Made by a program: the position numbers and the translations under genes. DNA of 64,000 bases from Elymus sibiricus (lineage: Eukaryota > Streptophyta > Magnoliopsida > Poales > Poaceae): assembly GCA_039707655.1 (NCBI GenBank), contig CM077665.1, positions 295,062,205-295,126,204 of the forward strand, read 5' to 3'. Of this stretch, positions 1 to 10,152 are shown in pieces (within the stretch, counting starts at the first letter, position 1; each line of letters begins with the position of its first letter). Under the pieces are notes generated by a model. The model saw only the letters and a list, made by a program, of their open reading frames with translations, had not been told where the DNA came from and did no database searches.

Positions 1-543
1 ATCGACATAGCCGAGCCTATTACCTTTTGGATGGTGGTGCCTCCTAGATTGGTTAGGTGTCGCTTGGGAGCCTCCTACTTCGTGTTGTGGAGTGAACCAA
101 GAAGTTTGTAAGGGCAAGGAGATCGCCTACTTCGTGAAGATCTACCCATAGTGAGGCTAGTCCTTCGTGGACGGAAGCCGTTATGGAATAGTCAAGGTTG
201 CTACTTCGTGGACCCTTATGGGTGGAGCCCTCTGTGGACTCTCACGACCGTTACCCTCCGTGGGTTGAAGACTCCATAAACGTGGACGTACGATAGCACC
301 ACCTATCGGAACCACGGGAAAAATCTTCGTGTCTACAAATTGCGTTTGATCTTCCTACCCTTCCTTTTCTACTCATGCTTGTTGTTACTTTCCGCTGCTA
401 TACTCTTAGACATGCATGTGTAGGGTGTGCTTGACTTGCTATGAATGCTAAAATCTGCCAAAACTTAAAATTGGGAAAAAGTAGATTTTTATTTAGTCAA
501 GTAGTCTAATCACCCCCCCTCTAGACATACTTTCGGTCCTACA
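1..543 (+). mobile_element. 3' end of an LTR, left part outside window
   Basis: The stretch ends in GGTCCTACA, a CA terminus typical of an LTR, after a pyrimidine-rich tract. No primer-binding site follows. The next base, 544, is already inside an open reading frame of another transposon, so this is the 3' end of a 3' LTR or solo LTR inserted into that element. It has no coding capacity. The style resembles Triticeae Copia LTRs, but that is memory-based and weak. Its start and its first target-site copy lie outside the window; the right-hand target-site copy would be the first five bases after 543. Confidence 0.55.
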
Positions 544-3111
544 GCCTTTTACTGCGAGGCCTTCATAGGTTTGAAGCCTTCAGTGGCCCTCTTCCGCTAT
601 TTCTTCAGCTTGCGGCTTCACGACGGCGCTCAGCAGTCAGCATGCGTCTCCTTCGTCGTGGTCCAGAGCAGGAACATGCTGTTAAAGGCTGGGAAGAAGG
701 TGGAGAACTTCAGGCACCGCTGGGTCTTCTTGGATGTCAAGGGCCTCAACTCCCGCGTGGAGCTTCCGAAGGGGCTGCCGGAGAAGACTCCTGCGTGGGG
801 CTCCGCGAAGGTCACCGACCCCCGGGCCAAGCCCGTCTTGGAGCAGTTCTCCCGAGACATCAGCGCCAGGAAGTTGACCGTGGGGGATGATAGTGAAGGA
901 GTTTCTGGCGCAACGCCTGGCGCCGCTCCAGGCTCACTCGAAGCCCATGTGGGACTACCAGGGCGGTGGTGATGGCATCAGGCTTCGATCCGCACACCTG
1001 ACCTCTGGGGAGCTGAACAGGGCTATGGCGACCCTGCTCAACGGCGACCCCGGGGACCTCCCCGAGGCCTACGCCCCGCTGTACTGTCGCGACGACAAGG
1101 CCGACTTGGTCGCCGCCATGCCCACCTTCGACGAGCTGGGGCTCTCTCCGGCCGGGTGCCCTGGCTCCCCAGTGATGGTGTCCTCTGACAACACCGCGGG
1201 TGAGGAAGACTCGGAGGAGACCGCGGGTGACGATCTGGAGGAGGTGTCCCCTCCCTCGCAGAGCGTGCTCCTCCGCAGCTTTGAAGACGACGACGATGCT
1301 AGTGACCCCTTGGCTGCAAGTCCTCCGCGATTCGCCAGGGTCCTCAGGGGGCCTGGACCCACTCCTCGGGCCGCGCGGACCGCCGGACGAGCGACCTCGA
1401 GGAAGCGCGAGGCTGGGCCTCCTCCGGAGCGCCCCCCTCGCACCAGTAAGACGACTGAGGCGCCCGCCTCGCCCCTGCCCGAGCCGCAGCCCGTGGGCAA
1501 GGTGGCCGCGGCCGGGGCGGGTATGGCTTCCCCGGCCGCGGCCCTTGCGGGCGACGCCTCTGCTTCCCTGCATGGTGGTGCCTCCCCGGAGAAGGGAGAA
1601 GGCATTCCCGCCTTCGCCGAGGTGGAGAAGAAGAGGAAGTGGGTCGACGTCGAAGAGTAAGTAGCCCTGCTTGGTTTTCGGCCGCCCGCTGGTGGCTCGC
1701 GTGCTCACGGTCCCTTCTTTGCTTGGTAACCAGGAGCGCCGCCGTGCTGAAGGTGAAGAAGAAGAAGGCGGGCGTCAAGCCGAAGGTGCCTTACGACGTG
1801 ACGCCCGTTCCTGGTGCCCTGCCGACGCCTGATGAGGAGCCGGATGTCGTGGGCGAGGAGGCTCACGGGGCGACTCTCCTTGTCGCGGCCGCGGAGCCCC
1901 CGACGCCCATTGGAGAGGCTGCTTCTACCCCTGGGGGTGCATCTGCGCTGCTGCCTAAGAGGCCAGCCCCCGAGGGCCGGCTGGCCGAGGGACCACCCGT
2001 CCATGCCTTGTCTGTGGTGGTACCGCAGCCTCCGGCGCCCTCGGCCTTCCATGCTTCTGCCCCTGGTGGCGGCGTCCGCTGCCGCGCAGATGCCACCTCC
2101 GGGCCAGGCCCTGGCGCCTCTGAGTCGTGGCCCTCTGGTCGAGTCAGGCACCATGGAGGGGCCCTACTCCGCTCTGGATCAGGTTTGGGACGATCTCCGG
2201 AGTGCCGATGGTCGCCTCGTGAAGGAGCGCTTGGGGATCCTTTCTGGGTGGCTCCAGGCCGACGTCGCTACCATGGCAGTTTGGAGCCAAGCCGAGGCCA
2301 CCGCTACTGAGAGCAGGAAGGAAACCACGTCAGCCAAGGCGGCTCGTGATGCGGCGCTGGTCGATGCAGCGTCTGCTGTGAAGCGCTGCAGTGAAGCGGA
2401 GGTCAGCCTGAAGGCTCTTCAGGAGGAGAAGACTGTGCTCGCGGAACAGCTCCGCCAGCGCGAGGGAGACCTCAAGGCCTGCGAGGCCAAACTTGCCGAC
2501 CGCGACTCCGCGCTGTCCAAGGCGGTGGCCGACCAAGCCACGGAGCGCGAGCATCTGGACAAGCTGAAGGAGGAAGTAGCTGCGGAGAAGGCTCGGCTCG
2601 ACGCCAGGGAGAAGGCCCTTGCTGCGGCTGAGGAGAGAAAGGCTACGGAGCGCGATGCCCTCCCCTCCGTCGAGCTCAGGCTCCGTCAGGCGCTGCACTC
2701 CATCTGCCGGGGGGGGGGGGATTCACGGAACCCCTGGTAGCTCCTGAGAGCGGCTTCGCAGGGCTCTCTTCAAAGCTCGCCGAGGTGCTCGAGGGTGCCG
2801 TTGCCAGGGTGGAGACCGTCTTGGAGAGTGAGTGTCGCGACCTCTTCTCCGCGGCCGCGACGCGCATCTTCAGCCACCTCTACCTTCGCGAGTCAGGTTT
2901 CGACTTCGGCTCCATGATCCGCCGGGTTTATCCTGGGGTTCGCGCCGCTACGGCAACGGCCGTGGAGGCGCCGATGAAGAAGTTCGCCTGCGTCGCCGTT
3001 CCCTCGCCTCCCGCAACTGCGAAGGTCAATGATGACAACGGCAACGTCAACGATGTCGACGACGAGCTCCCCGCGGTTGGGGCATGCAGCGGCGTCAGCT
3101 CCTCCTCCTAG
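544..3111 (+). pseudogene. Gypsy-type transposon antisense ORF, broken
   Basis: The frame is open from the junction at 544, so the N-terminus was removed by the LTR insertion. The first part carries the motif ALFRYFFSLRL, typical of the plant 'putative gypsy type transposon' domain (PF04195, recalled, not searched). A frame change near 883 leads to a long acidic and then Pro/Ala-rich segment up to 1656. An intron is likely at 1657-1733. After another frame change near 2100, residues from about 2160 to 2690 form a long Glu/Lys/Ala/Leu-rich coiled coil. A run of 12 G (2709-2720) coincides with a further frame loss, and the C-terminal part (2785-3111) ends in a serine run. The function of this family is unknown. 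It is antisense to gag-pol of the same element. Confidence 0.65.
1657..1733 (+). other. Probable intron in the antisense ORF
   Basis: The donor GTAAGT lies at 1657 and a pyrimidine-rich tract ends in CAG at 1731-1733. Removing these 77 bases joins the acidic exon to the next exon in frame (a GA|G codon across the junction) and removes the TAA that would otherwise stop the upstream frame. Splicing is inferred from sequence only. Confidence 0.6.
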
Positions 3112-3249
3112 GTCCTTTCCTGCAACATTTATCGTGCCTCACGGAGGCGTTAGGCTTGTTTGCGTTTTCAGAGACATTCAATGCTTGTAATGACTGTGTA
3201 AATTATGTGGTTTCCTTCCTCGCCTAGCTTCCTTCCTGTTTGCTGTAGT

Positions 3250-3604
3250 GCTCTGCGTCGGCAGGGCCCGATCCCGCGCATACCTCGACCGCCATTGGGG
3301 CGTCCGGATCACCAGGACGAGACCAAGGGGTGAGGGGCTACGTGACCAGTGAGGCCCCTGAGTCGCGATGCTCAGGAGTCCCCCTTGACGTACGAGTAGC
3401 CCTCATGAAGGGAACATGGCGACGACGGGGTCGATTTGGAGATTTGGAGCACCTTGAGCTCTGCATCGGCAGGGCCCGGTCCCGCGCATACCTCAACTGC
3501 CGTTGGGGCGTCCGGATCACCAGGACGAGACCAAGGGGTGAGGGGCTACGTGACCAGTGAGGCCCCTGAGTCGCGATGCTCAGGGGTCCCCCTTGACGTA
3601 CGAG
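3250..3604. repeat. Two 147-bp direct repeats, 208-bp spacing
   Basis: The units at 3250-3396 and 3458-3604 both start GCTCTGC(G/A)TCGGCAGGGCC and end CTTGACGTACGAG. They differ at only a few positions by eye. The spacer between them (3397-3457) is not repeated. Confidence 0.85.
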
Positions 3605-4180
3605 CGGCTCCCATACCTTTCCTTGCCAGCTTTCGCCTGAGAGGGATGCGTGAAGACCAGGTATCAGGGACCTGGGGAGGTGGCGCGCGCCAGGCCCGGC
3701 CTGAGCGTAGCCCCCATGTAGCCCCCTCGCTCGGGCATCCCAGGGGAATGCTGCGAGACGGGGCCGTGAGGGGCCATCCTGAGGTTGGATGCAGCCGCTA
3801 GGGCGCCCTCAGTTGTTTATCCACCAGCGCGGAGCATGGGCTTCCACGTTGTGTGGGCATAGCCGCTGAGCGACAGTGTCGTCCGCCAGCGCGGAGCATG
3901 GGGCTTCCAATTGGACGTTGGAAGGGGGGGCTCGGCTCCTCAGCCCCCCGGGCATGTACATCCCATTAAGTTCACACGCGTGGCCTGCACGGTAGAACTG
4001 GAGGTGTATTTGGGCACCCGTGAGCCAGCGCGGGTCTCACGGGGCCCTACCTCAAAGGCGTGTTGCGCCTGAATCTTCTGGTAGGAGGTGCCATTGCAAT
4101 CCTTGTACTTTTTTGGAGAAACCTGCGCCGAGTGAATTTCCGAGGGCCATCGCATGAGAAGGCCAAACATCAATGACCCC

Positions 4181-4523
4181 TGGAGGTGACGTGAGCGGAG
4201 CCGGCCCGCCAGACAGAGCTCAGCCATTGGATTTGTCGACGCTACAGGGACGGACCCGAGCACAGACACCGTGCCCAGTCTTCTCATGCGACAAACCCGA
4301 GGAGGAAACACCCGGCGCGCGGCTCCCGTGGCGACGAAACGCCGACTATGGTTGCAGGAACCGTGCCACGCGCCCTGACTCACCCACTCCCGATTAGCTC
4401 ATGCGAGGACGTAGCACCAAGGGCCATGGGAGGTGACGTGCACGGGGCTGGCCCGCGAGATAGAGCTCGACCGCTTGGATTTGCCAACGCTGCAGGGACG
4501 GCCCCGAGCACAGACGTCGTGCC
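4181..4523. repeat. Imperfect direct repeat, about 95 bp
   Basis: The unit at 4181-4275 is repeated at 4427-4523 with about 20% differences. Shared landmarks are GGAGGTGACGTG, AGAGCTC, TTGGATTTG, CAGGGACGG and CCGAGCACAGAC. It lies in the non-coding 3' part of the Tat-type element. Confidence 0.7.
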
Positions 4524-4791
4524 AGCCCTTTATCACGAGGCGGTCGAAAGCGGGATTGTTAGGGCGCGACGACATTCATGGTGGCGAAGCACCGAGCATG
4601 CAGTTTGAAATACTTAGGAAATTTATCAAAAGCATAAGAGGTTCTGATACAAACGCAAACGACGCGGCTGCAGGGGACGGGCCCTAACCGCCTGAGGATA
4701 ATGCAGCCCGATGGGCGCCCTCAATCTGAACAAACCAAAAAGTTACCTGGTACGAACCAAAAAGTCACCTGGCAGCGGTACCGCTGAAGCG

Positions 4792-5277
4792 TCAAGGTAG
4801 TCGTTGGCCCTGGCCTTCATGCGCACGACGCCTCCGGAGGCCCGGGGTCCTCGCTAGGACCTGGCACCTTCTCCTAGACCACGCGGTGCCGGGGCTCGTA
4901 GGGCGCGAGCATGGCCTGGGCGAGGCGCTGGAATGTGACTCCCGCATTCGCCAGGCCGAAGGGCATGCGGATGTAGTTGCTCGGATCGACCCCACCGAGG
5001 CCGACGCGTGACGGCCAGAAGAGGTCCTGGGACGCGGCCCTGTTGATGCCCGGTACGTCGACGCAGACGCGCAACATGCCGCCCGGGCCAAGGACGGCGG
5101 CTGTGCCAGGTGATGCAGGGCGACTCCAGCCTCGCATGGCCTGCGCCTCCTGAAGCTCCTCGATTGCATTGGCGATGAACACTCGCGAACCTGGTGCCTC
5201 ACGCCGTGCTCCTTGCTTGAGTGGGCACGCGCCGAAGCACGCCTCCATGTTGTGCCCGAGCACCTCCCTCGTCTCAC
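4792..5277 (-). pseudogene. Reverse transcriptase fragment, Tat-type
   Basis: The frame carries remnants of RT: a degenerate CVD block followed by MPFGLANAGVTFQRL, the conserved segment upstream of the catalytic centre. The catalytic Y/FxDD box is not present; the sequence turns into unrelated DNA soon after the match, and RNase H and integrase are absent. The segment between the CVD block and the MPFGL block is also shorter than normal, so there are at least two deletions. It lies just downstream, in element orientation, of the protease reading frame. Confidence 0.7.
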
Positions 5278-5484
5278 TTGTTAGGTCGGAAGCTTTCCAG
5301 ATGGAAGCCCCCGAGCCCGACCCGAGGGAGGCGCCGAGCGCGCCTTCCTATGCGAGGGGGAAGGGGCCTTGGCTCCAGGCGCGGAGCCTGAAGCGCCATC
5401 CTTGGAGGTCTCCGCCCCCCGACGCCCCTTGGAGAGGAGCTGCTTCTTCTTCCTGGGTACATCCTCAGGAGGCAGGATGCTGCC

Positions 5485-6048
5485 TTAGTCGTCAGAGTTT
5501 TCCGCCGTCGTGGCCCGGTAGGCATGCTCGAGGTAGCAAATGGCGTCCTTCTCATTGCAGGCAACAGTGATGATGCCACCACTCCCCGGCATCTTGAGGA
5601 CATTGTAGCCATGGTGAGTCACCGCCATGAACTTGGCGAGGGCAGGGTACCCGAGGATCGCGTTGTACGGGAGGTGGATGTGAGCGACGTTGAAGTCGAT
5701 GAGCTCGGTGTGGTAGTTGCTACGCCCGCCGAAGGTGACCGGCAGGCGCACTTGCCCGATGGGGACGGTGGAGCCATCGGTGACCCCTGAGAAAGGCTTG
5801 GTTGGCATGAGCTGGTCATAGGGCACTTGGAGCGTCTCGAACGTCTCGATGGAGAGGACATTGAGCCCAGCGCCACCGTCGATGAGGGTCTTGGTGATGA
5901 GGACGTTGGTAACGGTCGGCGTGCACAACATGGGAAGCGCGCCTGCCACGGCTGAGCACCTGAGTTGATCCTTGGATTCGAAGGTGATGGCGCACTGTGA
6001 CCACTTGAGGGGACGCACGGCCTCAAGCTTCGGGAGAGCCGCGTTCAC
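5485..6048 (-). pseudogene. Retropepsin-like protease domain, Tat-type
   Basis: 187 open codons. The active-site region reads LIDGGAGLNVLS, with DGGA where most aspartic proteases have DTGA or DSGA; this is common in plant Tat-lineage elements (family knowledge). The second protease half ends with AILGYPAL, the expected hydrophobic-Gly flap end. The family role is to cut the Gag-Pol polyprotein inside virus-like particles. The start is internal to a polyprotein, so the apparent ATG at 6048 is not the true start. It is separated from gag by a frame change. Confidence 0.75.
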
Positions 6049-7804
6049 CTCCCGCGAGAATTGCTTGAAGATTCGGTTCGATGCAGGGGCCTGAGCGCCG
6101 CCCAGGATGCAAGCGATTGCCCTGGCTTCCTGGAAGCCCCCAGCCCCGTCGTTCTGCCTGTCTTCCTCCTTCCTCCTGGGTGGCGGCGGTAGCGGGGGGA
6201 GGCCGGCCTCACGAGGCTAGTCACGGCGGGGTCCTTCACGAGACTCGTCGCGCCAGCGGTCCTCCCGAGGCTGGTCGCGCCACTCCTGACGTGGGTCACG
6301 TCCGTCCCAGCGGCCTCCACCATGGCCTCCATCGCAATCGTAGCCACGGTCGCCGCGCCTAGGGCGACGACAAAAATGCTCATCGCGGAGCACCCTGAGC
6401 TCCTGGCAGTCGTTGGTGTTGTGGCTGTTGGAGCACTGGAAAAAGCAGAATGGTCGTCCACCCCTGGGGGGTTCCTCATCTCGACTGCGCTTCGCCTCAG
6501 GTTCCGCCGCCAGCACCGCGGGGGCCGTGCACTTCGTTTCCTTGGCCTTGGTCTTCTTGTCTTCAGGGTCCGCCTCCAGAAGCTCGAGGAGGGAGAGGCG
6601 GCCCTCTTCGGCCTTTGCGCACTTGTTCGCCAGGTTGAACATTTCTAGAGCAGAGCACAGGTCGTCGTGGATGGCGAGCTCTTCCCTCATCCTGAGGTCC
6701 CTGACGCCGTCGGTGAACACCGAGATGATGGCCTCATCCGACGCCCTCGGGATCTTGAGGCGGACAGTTGTGAAACGCTGTATGTACTTGTGCAAGGTGT
6801 CGCCCGGTTGTTGCTTCATGCGGTGCAGGTCGGACACGTCGAGGGCGCGGTCACGGGTGCCTTGGAAGTTGGCGACGAAACGCTCGCGAAGCTCGTCCCA
6901 GGAGGTGATTGTCCCCTCCGGGAGGTTGAGGAGCCAGGAGAGCGCACCACCCTTGAGGGCCATAGGGAACCAGTTCGCCATGACCTTGTCGTCTCCACCG
7001 GCCGCCTCGATGCTCAGCGAGTAGAGTTGTAGGAACTCGACGGGTTCTGGGGTGCCGTCGTAGCGAGGAGGCAGGTCGGGCATGAACTTACCGGGCCACG
7101 CGACCGGACGCAGCTCCGGGGCGATGGCGCGGCAACCCACTGCACCCGTGGGTGCCGCGCGCACGGGAGGGGCCCAGTCGTGGCGTTCCTGCGCAGCAGC
7201 CTCTAGGGGCGCACGGTCGCGACGCTGGTGCAGCGGCGCAGGGAGCGCGCGCGCGTCAGCGCGCGGCCGGGGCACCACCTAGCAGCTTATTTCATCCCTC
7301 GCCCTTGCTGGGGGCCCGTGCGGCTGGTCGCGCGGGTGTGCTTCACGCCTGGGCTCGGTGTCGGCGCCGCGCTGGGGAGGAGGAGGTGGAGCACCATGGG
7401 CCACGTCGCCGAGGGCGGGGGGCAGAGCGAGTAGGAGAGCGCCGGGGCGTTGCCGGCAGCACTGACGAGCTCCGCGATGCGGCCGAGCCAGTCGTCGTAG
7501 CGGTTGGGTGCAGGGCGGTAGCGCAGCAACTCACGCGCCATGAGTAGTGCGGCCGACTCGTGCGCCTGCCCGGGGCGAGTGTGGGAAGACGACCCAGTAG
7601 CTGGAACGATGGACGGGGTGGCAGTGCGGCCGTCGCGCCGTGCGGTGACCGGCTGCGATGAGTCCTGCTGCTCGTGGGCATCTGGGCCCGTGGCGGCGTC
7701 GGCCGCGGGAGAGGCGGATCGACGCGCGGCGGTGCGGCCCACTTGCGCTGTCTAGGCGACACGAGCAGCTCGGCGCTCAGCGTGGGCCCGGCGAGCATCA
7801 GCCA
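6045..7804 (-). pseudogene. Gag capsid/nucleocapsid region, Tat-type
   Basis: An ATG at 7804 lies 72 bases inside the primer-binding site and starts an Ala/Arg-rich stretch, with a TAG near 7753. The main open part (7278-6217) contains the capsid core: motif YDGTPEPVEFLQLY, then a segment with WLLNLPEGTI and FQGTRDR, and a C-terminal degenerate zinc knuckle (CFFQCSNSHNTNDC, lacking the canonical CX2CX4HX4C spacing). An Arg/Asp/Gly-rich tail follows, after which the frame changes near 6217. The protein normally forms the particle and binds element RNA. Stops and frame changes make this copy non-functional. Confidence 0.75.
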
Positions 7805-7858
7805 TTGGAGCGGTGAGCGGAGAGGAAGTGAAGCTTGAAGAGAGACTTCGACACGCCC

Positions 7859-7876
7859 CCTACCTAGCGTGCCAAA
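7859..7876 (-). other. Primer-binding site, Tat-type element
   Basis: Immediately inside the LTR, on the minus strand, the sequence reads TTTGGCACGCTAGGTAGG. It starts with TGG, as sites complementary to a tRNA CCA end do, and resembles the TGGCGCGCCAGGTAGG form seen in other grass Gypsy elements (recalled). The tRNA species is not assigned. Confidence 0.65.
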
Positions 7877-8738
7877 TGTCAGATTTCGGGCTCCGCAAAA
7901 CCCAAAGAGGTTCGAACGCAGGGGCGTGTGCGAAGATCCTCACCGGCTTCGACCTCAAGCTCATAACTCCATGGCCTAGTCGGATCGAACTCAGTCAATC
8001 GCGGGGAAGAAGACCAACACACGGATTTACCCAGGTTCGGGCCGCTGCGAAGCGTAAAACCCTACTCCTGCCTTTGGTGGATTGCCTCACGAGGAGGTTT
8101 GTGGATGAACTGATACAGTGGTGAGCAACCTCGCGAGGGCACTCGGGTGGTTTCGGATCTCCCCCTATGGTGCAGCCTAGCCTCTATTTATAATGGCCCG
8201 GGTCCTCTTCCCTTATCGCACTGGCGGGAAGGGATCCCACAACGGCCAAATTCGAAAGGGGACAGGAGGTACATCTTATCCTGACGAAAGGTGGTCTTCG
8301 CCTGCAAAGTAGCTGGCAGTGGCACGGAGGTGGGCTCGGCGGTGACATATGCCTAGCCATGCCCGTTGGCCTGGTCTTGTTACACCAGAATGGAAACCTT
8401 TGGTGGGACACCTCGGGAACCCGTGTACGCCCTTGCCTCCTTTGCACCAAAGAGGAAACTGTCTTCTCTGTGCGCGTTGGTGCTCGCCTGGCTTGACTTG
8501 CGTCACTCCCGACCTCGCGAGGCCGCGTGCTGCATAGAGATCTCCGCTCCTCGGGGGGCAGCCTGGGGTGGCCTCCTCTCTCCAGGGGTCTTGGCGCCGT
8601 CCTCCTCGCGAGGGTGGGGCTCTCGCGAGGGCCTTGCCTTGAGTGAAACCACGCCGGGCCATGCTGGTTGTCGAAGTGGGCCACGCCCTGGGCCGCAGGC
8701 AGGCAAGTCTGGGTACCCCCATTCCCAAGACGCCAACA
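7877..8738 (-). mobile_element. 5' LTR of the Tat-type element
   Basis: 862 bp. It runs from TGTCAGATTTCGGG to GACGCCAACA on the plus strand, so both strands start TG and end CA. It is next to the primer-binding site on the gag side and to GGCCC on the outer side. The outer flank matches the continuous B3-locus sequence seen at 50466 onward, which fixes the right boundary precisely. Confidence 0.8.
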
Positions 8739-8990
8739 GGCCCATCTTGCCCTCTGTGCAGCATCGCCGGAGTCGACTTGATTCATGGCCCAACACAGGA
8801 TGCCGACTAACATAGTGCCATTCACTGGGTCAAGAACCAGTGTCTTCAACTCCTCCGTCATTGCCTTCCTCACCAAAGTGTCTGCCTCCTTGTGCATGTC
8901 TTTGATGCTGGTGAAGTTTGAGCACACTTCCATGGTGTTCTCGAACTTGGTGTTGTCACCAAGCAAGCAACCTGGGAAGAAAGCATCCAT
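8739..8990 (-). pseudogene. Unrecognised minus-strand ORF, copy 1, truncated
   Basis: 84 codons from an ATG at 8990 are open until the Tat LTR cuts the gene at 8738. Copy 2 at 50450-50728 encodes nearly the same protein. Visible segments include GCLLGDNTKFENTME, ADTLV(R/K)KA, LDPVNGTMLV and GDAAQRARWA. I do not recognise the family. It is transcribed away from the B3 pseudogene, with 186 bp between the two ATG codons, so the two may have shared a promoter region (inference). Confidence 0.5.
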
Positions 8991-9176
8991 CCAATGCCCC
9001 GGGGGGAGAGGTTAGGGTTCGAGTTCATGGCGATGGAGAGGTGTAAGAGGAGTGAAAGACAAAGAGGGCTGATTGAGTGCGGTCGTGGGTGAGTAGTGAG
9101 CGTTTGGGTGGGTAAATACCGGGGTTGGACGATAGGATTTAATTCCGATCAACCTTTGAACTTTGTGTTGTTCATA

Positions 9177-9568
9177 ATGCAGAACTTTGTGATGTTCATA
9201 ATGCAGATCGAGACGGAGAACAAAGACAAGGAGGTGGTGTCATCCATGGAGAAGGGCAAGGAGGTGGTGTCGACAATGGATAAGGGCAAGGAGGTGGTGC
9301 CACCCTTGGAGAAGGTGCCTACCGTGGACGACAACGTGGTGCTGGAGGAGCCCCACAGCGGCAAGCGTCGGAACTACGGGCACTACCATGAGGTGGGTGA
9401 GCCAACTCACTTTTGCAGGGTGATCCTTGCCGCGAAGCCGGAGTGCCTGCCTACGCCCCTAGACTTCATGAAGCACTTCCCAATCGCCTCTACGAAGTTC
9501 AAGCTGAAGACCTGGCTACACATGGAGGGTCACTGGCCGGCTGATGAATGGTTGGGTTACCCTCAATC
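9177..9568 (+). pseudogene. B3-domain protein pseudogene, copy 1, 3' truncated
   Basis: The first in-frame ATG is at 9177. An N-terminal section carries about three 10-residue repeats built on GKEVV(S/P), followed by an acidic linker and the start of a B3 DNA-binding domain (RVILAAKPECLP, then FMKHFPIA and KFKLKT). In the next codons the frame departs from the B3 pattern; the B3 sequence (W-R-V-T...LMNGWVTLN) continues in another frame. The same disruption is in copy 2. Homology to copy 2 stops at 9568, where unrelated sequence begins. B3 proteins are plant nuclear transcription factors; this copy cannot encode a complete domain. Confidence 0.7.
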
Positions 9569-9843
9569 GCCTTGGTGGCGGCGTTTAGAGGATTGGAGAA
9601 CAATAAGGCGACCACCGGCCTGCATCATCGGCATTAGCAACATCACCTGCAACACTTCGGCAACAGCGGTAGGCCCTATTTTCACCTCCTTCCTTACTAC
9701 TTCTTATTCGATCCGCGTTTGGATTCGGTCCACATAATCCATTCACGTTCTAGGGGAATGGGGAATGGGGTAAATAGCCATAGGATTGTTCAGAACTTCT
9801 TTATGAGTACTAAGTAGTGACGTATAAGGCTCCGGTCCGGATT
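9569..9843. other. Unassigned intergenic DNA
   Basis: This sits between the broken end of B3 copy 1 and the 3' end of the minus-strand ORF of copy 2. I see no ORF, repeat or recognisable transposon end. It appears to be original spacer between two head-to-tail copies of the B3 locus. Confidence 0.4.
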
Positions 9844-10152
9844 TAATACAAGGGTAATGGGGACTCGGGGTTAATCTTACACATTAGCTTTAAATCATAG
9901 CCGCGATGATCTTGGCGACGCTTGGAGCGGTGGGGGCCCTTGGCCTTGTAGTTGTCCTCCGGTTCGACCGTAGCATGCACCATCTCGTCATCCTCGTGTT
10001 GTCCAGATCGATTGGCATACTATGATGACTTGGCTCTGGTGGCCTGACCACCATCACCACCGCTTCTTCTTCCTTCTGTGGCCCCAGAGCGACGACCTCC
10101 GGCGCCACCAACGTCCTATTCCAGAACGTTGTGGCATGCTGATCTTGAGGAG
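9844..10152 (-). pseudogene. 3' half of the minus-strand ORF of copy 2
   Basis: When the Athila complex and one AGGAG copy are ignored, the minus-strand frame of the 50728-50450 ORF continues without interruption at 10147 and downward for about 85 codons. The encoded part is Glu-rich, then has a PIDLDNT segment. From there a second frame reads as a more plausible tail with an acidic stretch and a basic cluster (RSKRRQDHR), ending at a TAA at 9844-9846. Either the gene has a one-base indel near 9990 or one reading is accidental. Function unknown. The insertion clearly split a formerly continuous ORF. Confidence 0.5.

Larger units (their letters stand above)
3112..4791. other. Non-coding 3' region of the Tat-type element
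   Basis: No supported coding sequence. The stretch holds two kinds of direct repeat (annotated separately), a further short repeat around 3821 and 3883 (CCAGCGCGGAGCATGG), and two copies of AACCAAAAAGT followed by ACCTGG at about 4730-4775. It separates the antisense ORF from the truncated pol. Confidence 0.6.
544..8738 (-). mobile_element. Tat-type Gypsy retrotransposon remnant
   Basis: Read on the minus strand the order is 5' LTR (8738 to 7877), primer-binding site, gag, protease, a stub of reverse transcriptase, a repeat-rich non-coding part, and an ORF on the opposite strand (544-3111). An ORF antisense to gag-pol is known in grass Tat-lineage elements such as Grande, and the gag and protease fit that lineage. 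Most of RT and all of RNase H and integrase are missing between 4792 and the 3' region, so an internal deletion has occurred. The left end is cut by the LTR ending at 543. The right end abuts GGCCC (8739-8743), the presumed target-site copy within the B3 locus. Confidence 0.8.

Noticed and set aside
860..1708. 282-codon ORF on the minus strand opposite the Tat antisense ORF
   Set aside because: It is an Arg/Gly-rich shadow of the GC-rich plus-strand frame, with no recognisable motif.
8184..8990. 268-codon minus-strand ORF spanning the Tat LTR and the unknown ORF
   Set aside because: The part below 8739 is LTR sequence joined by chance to the real ORF fragment.
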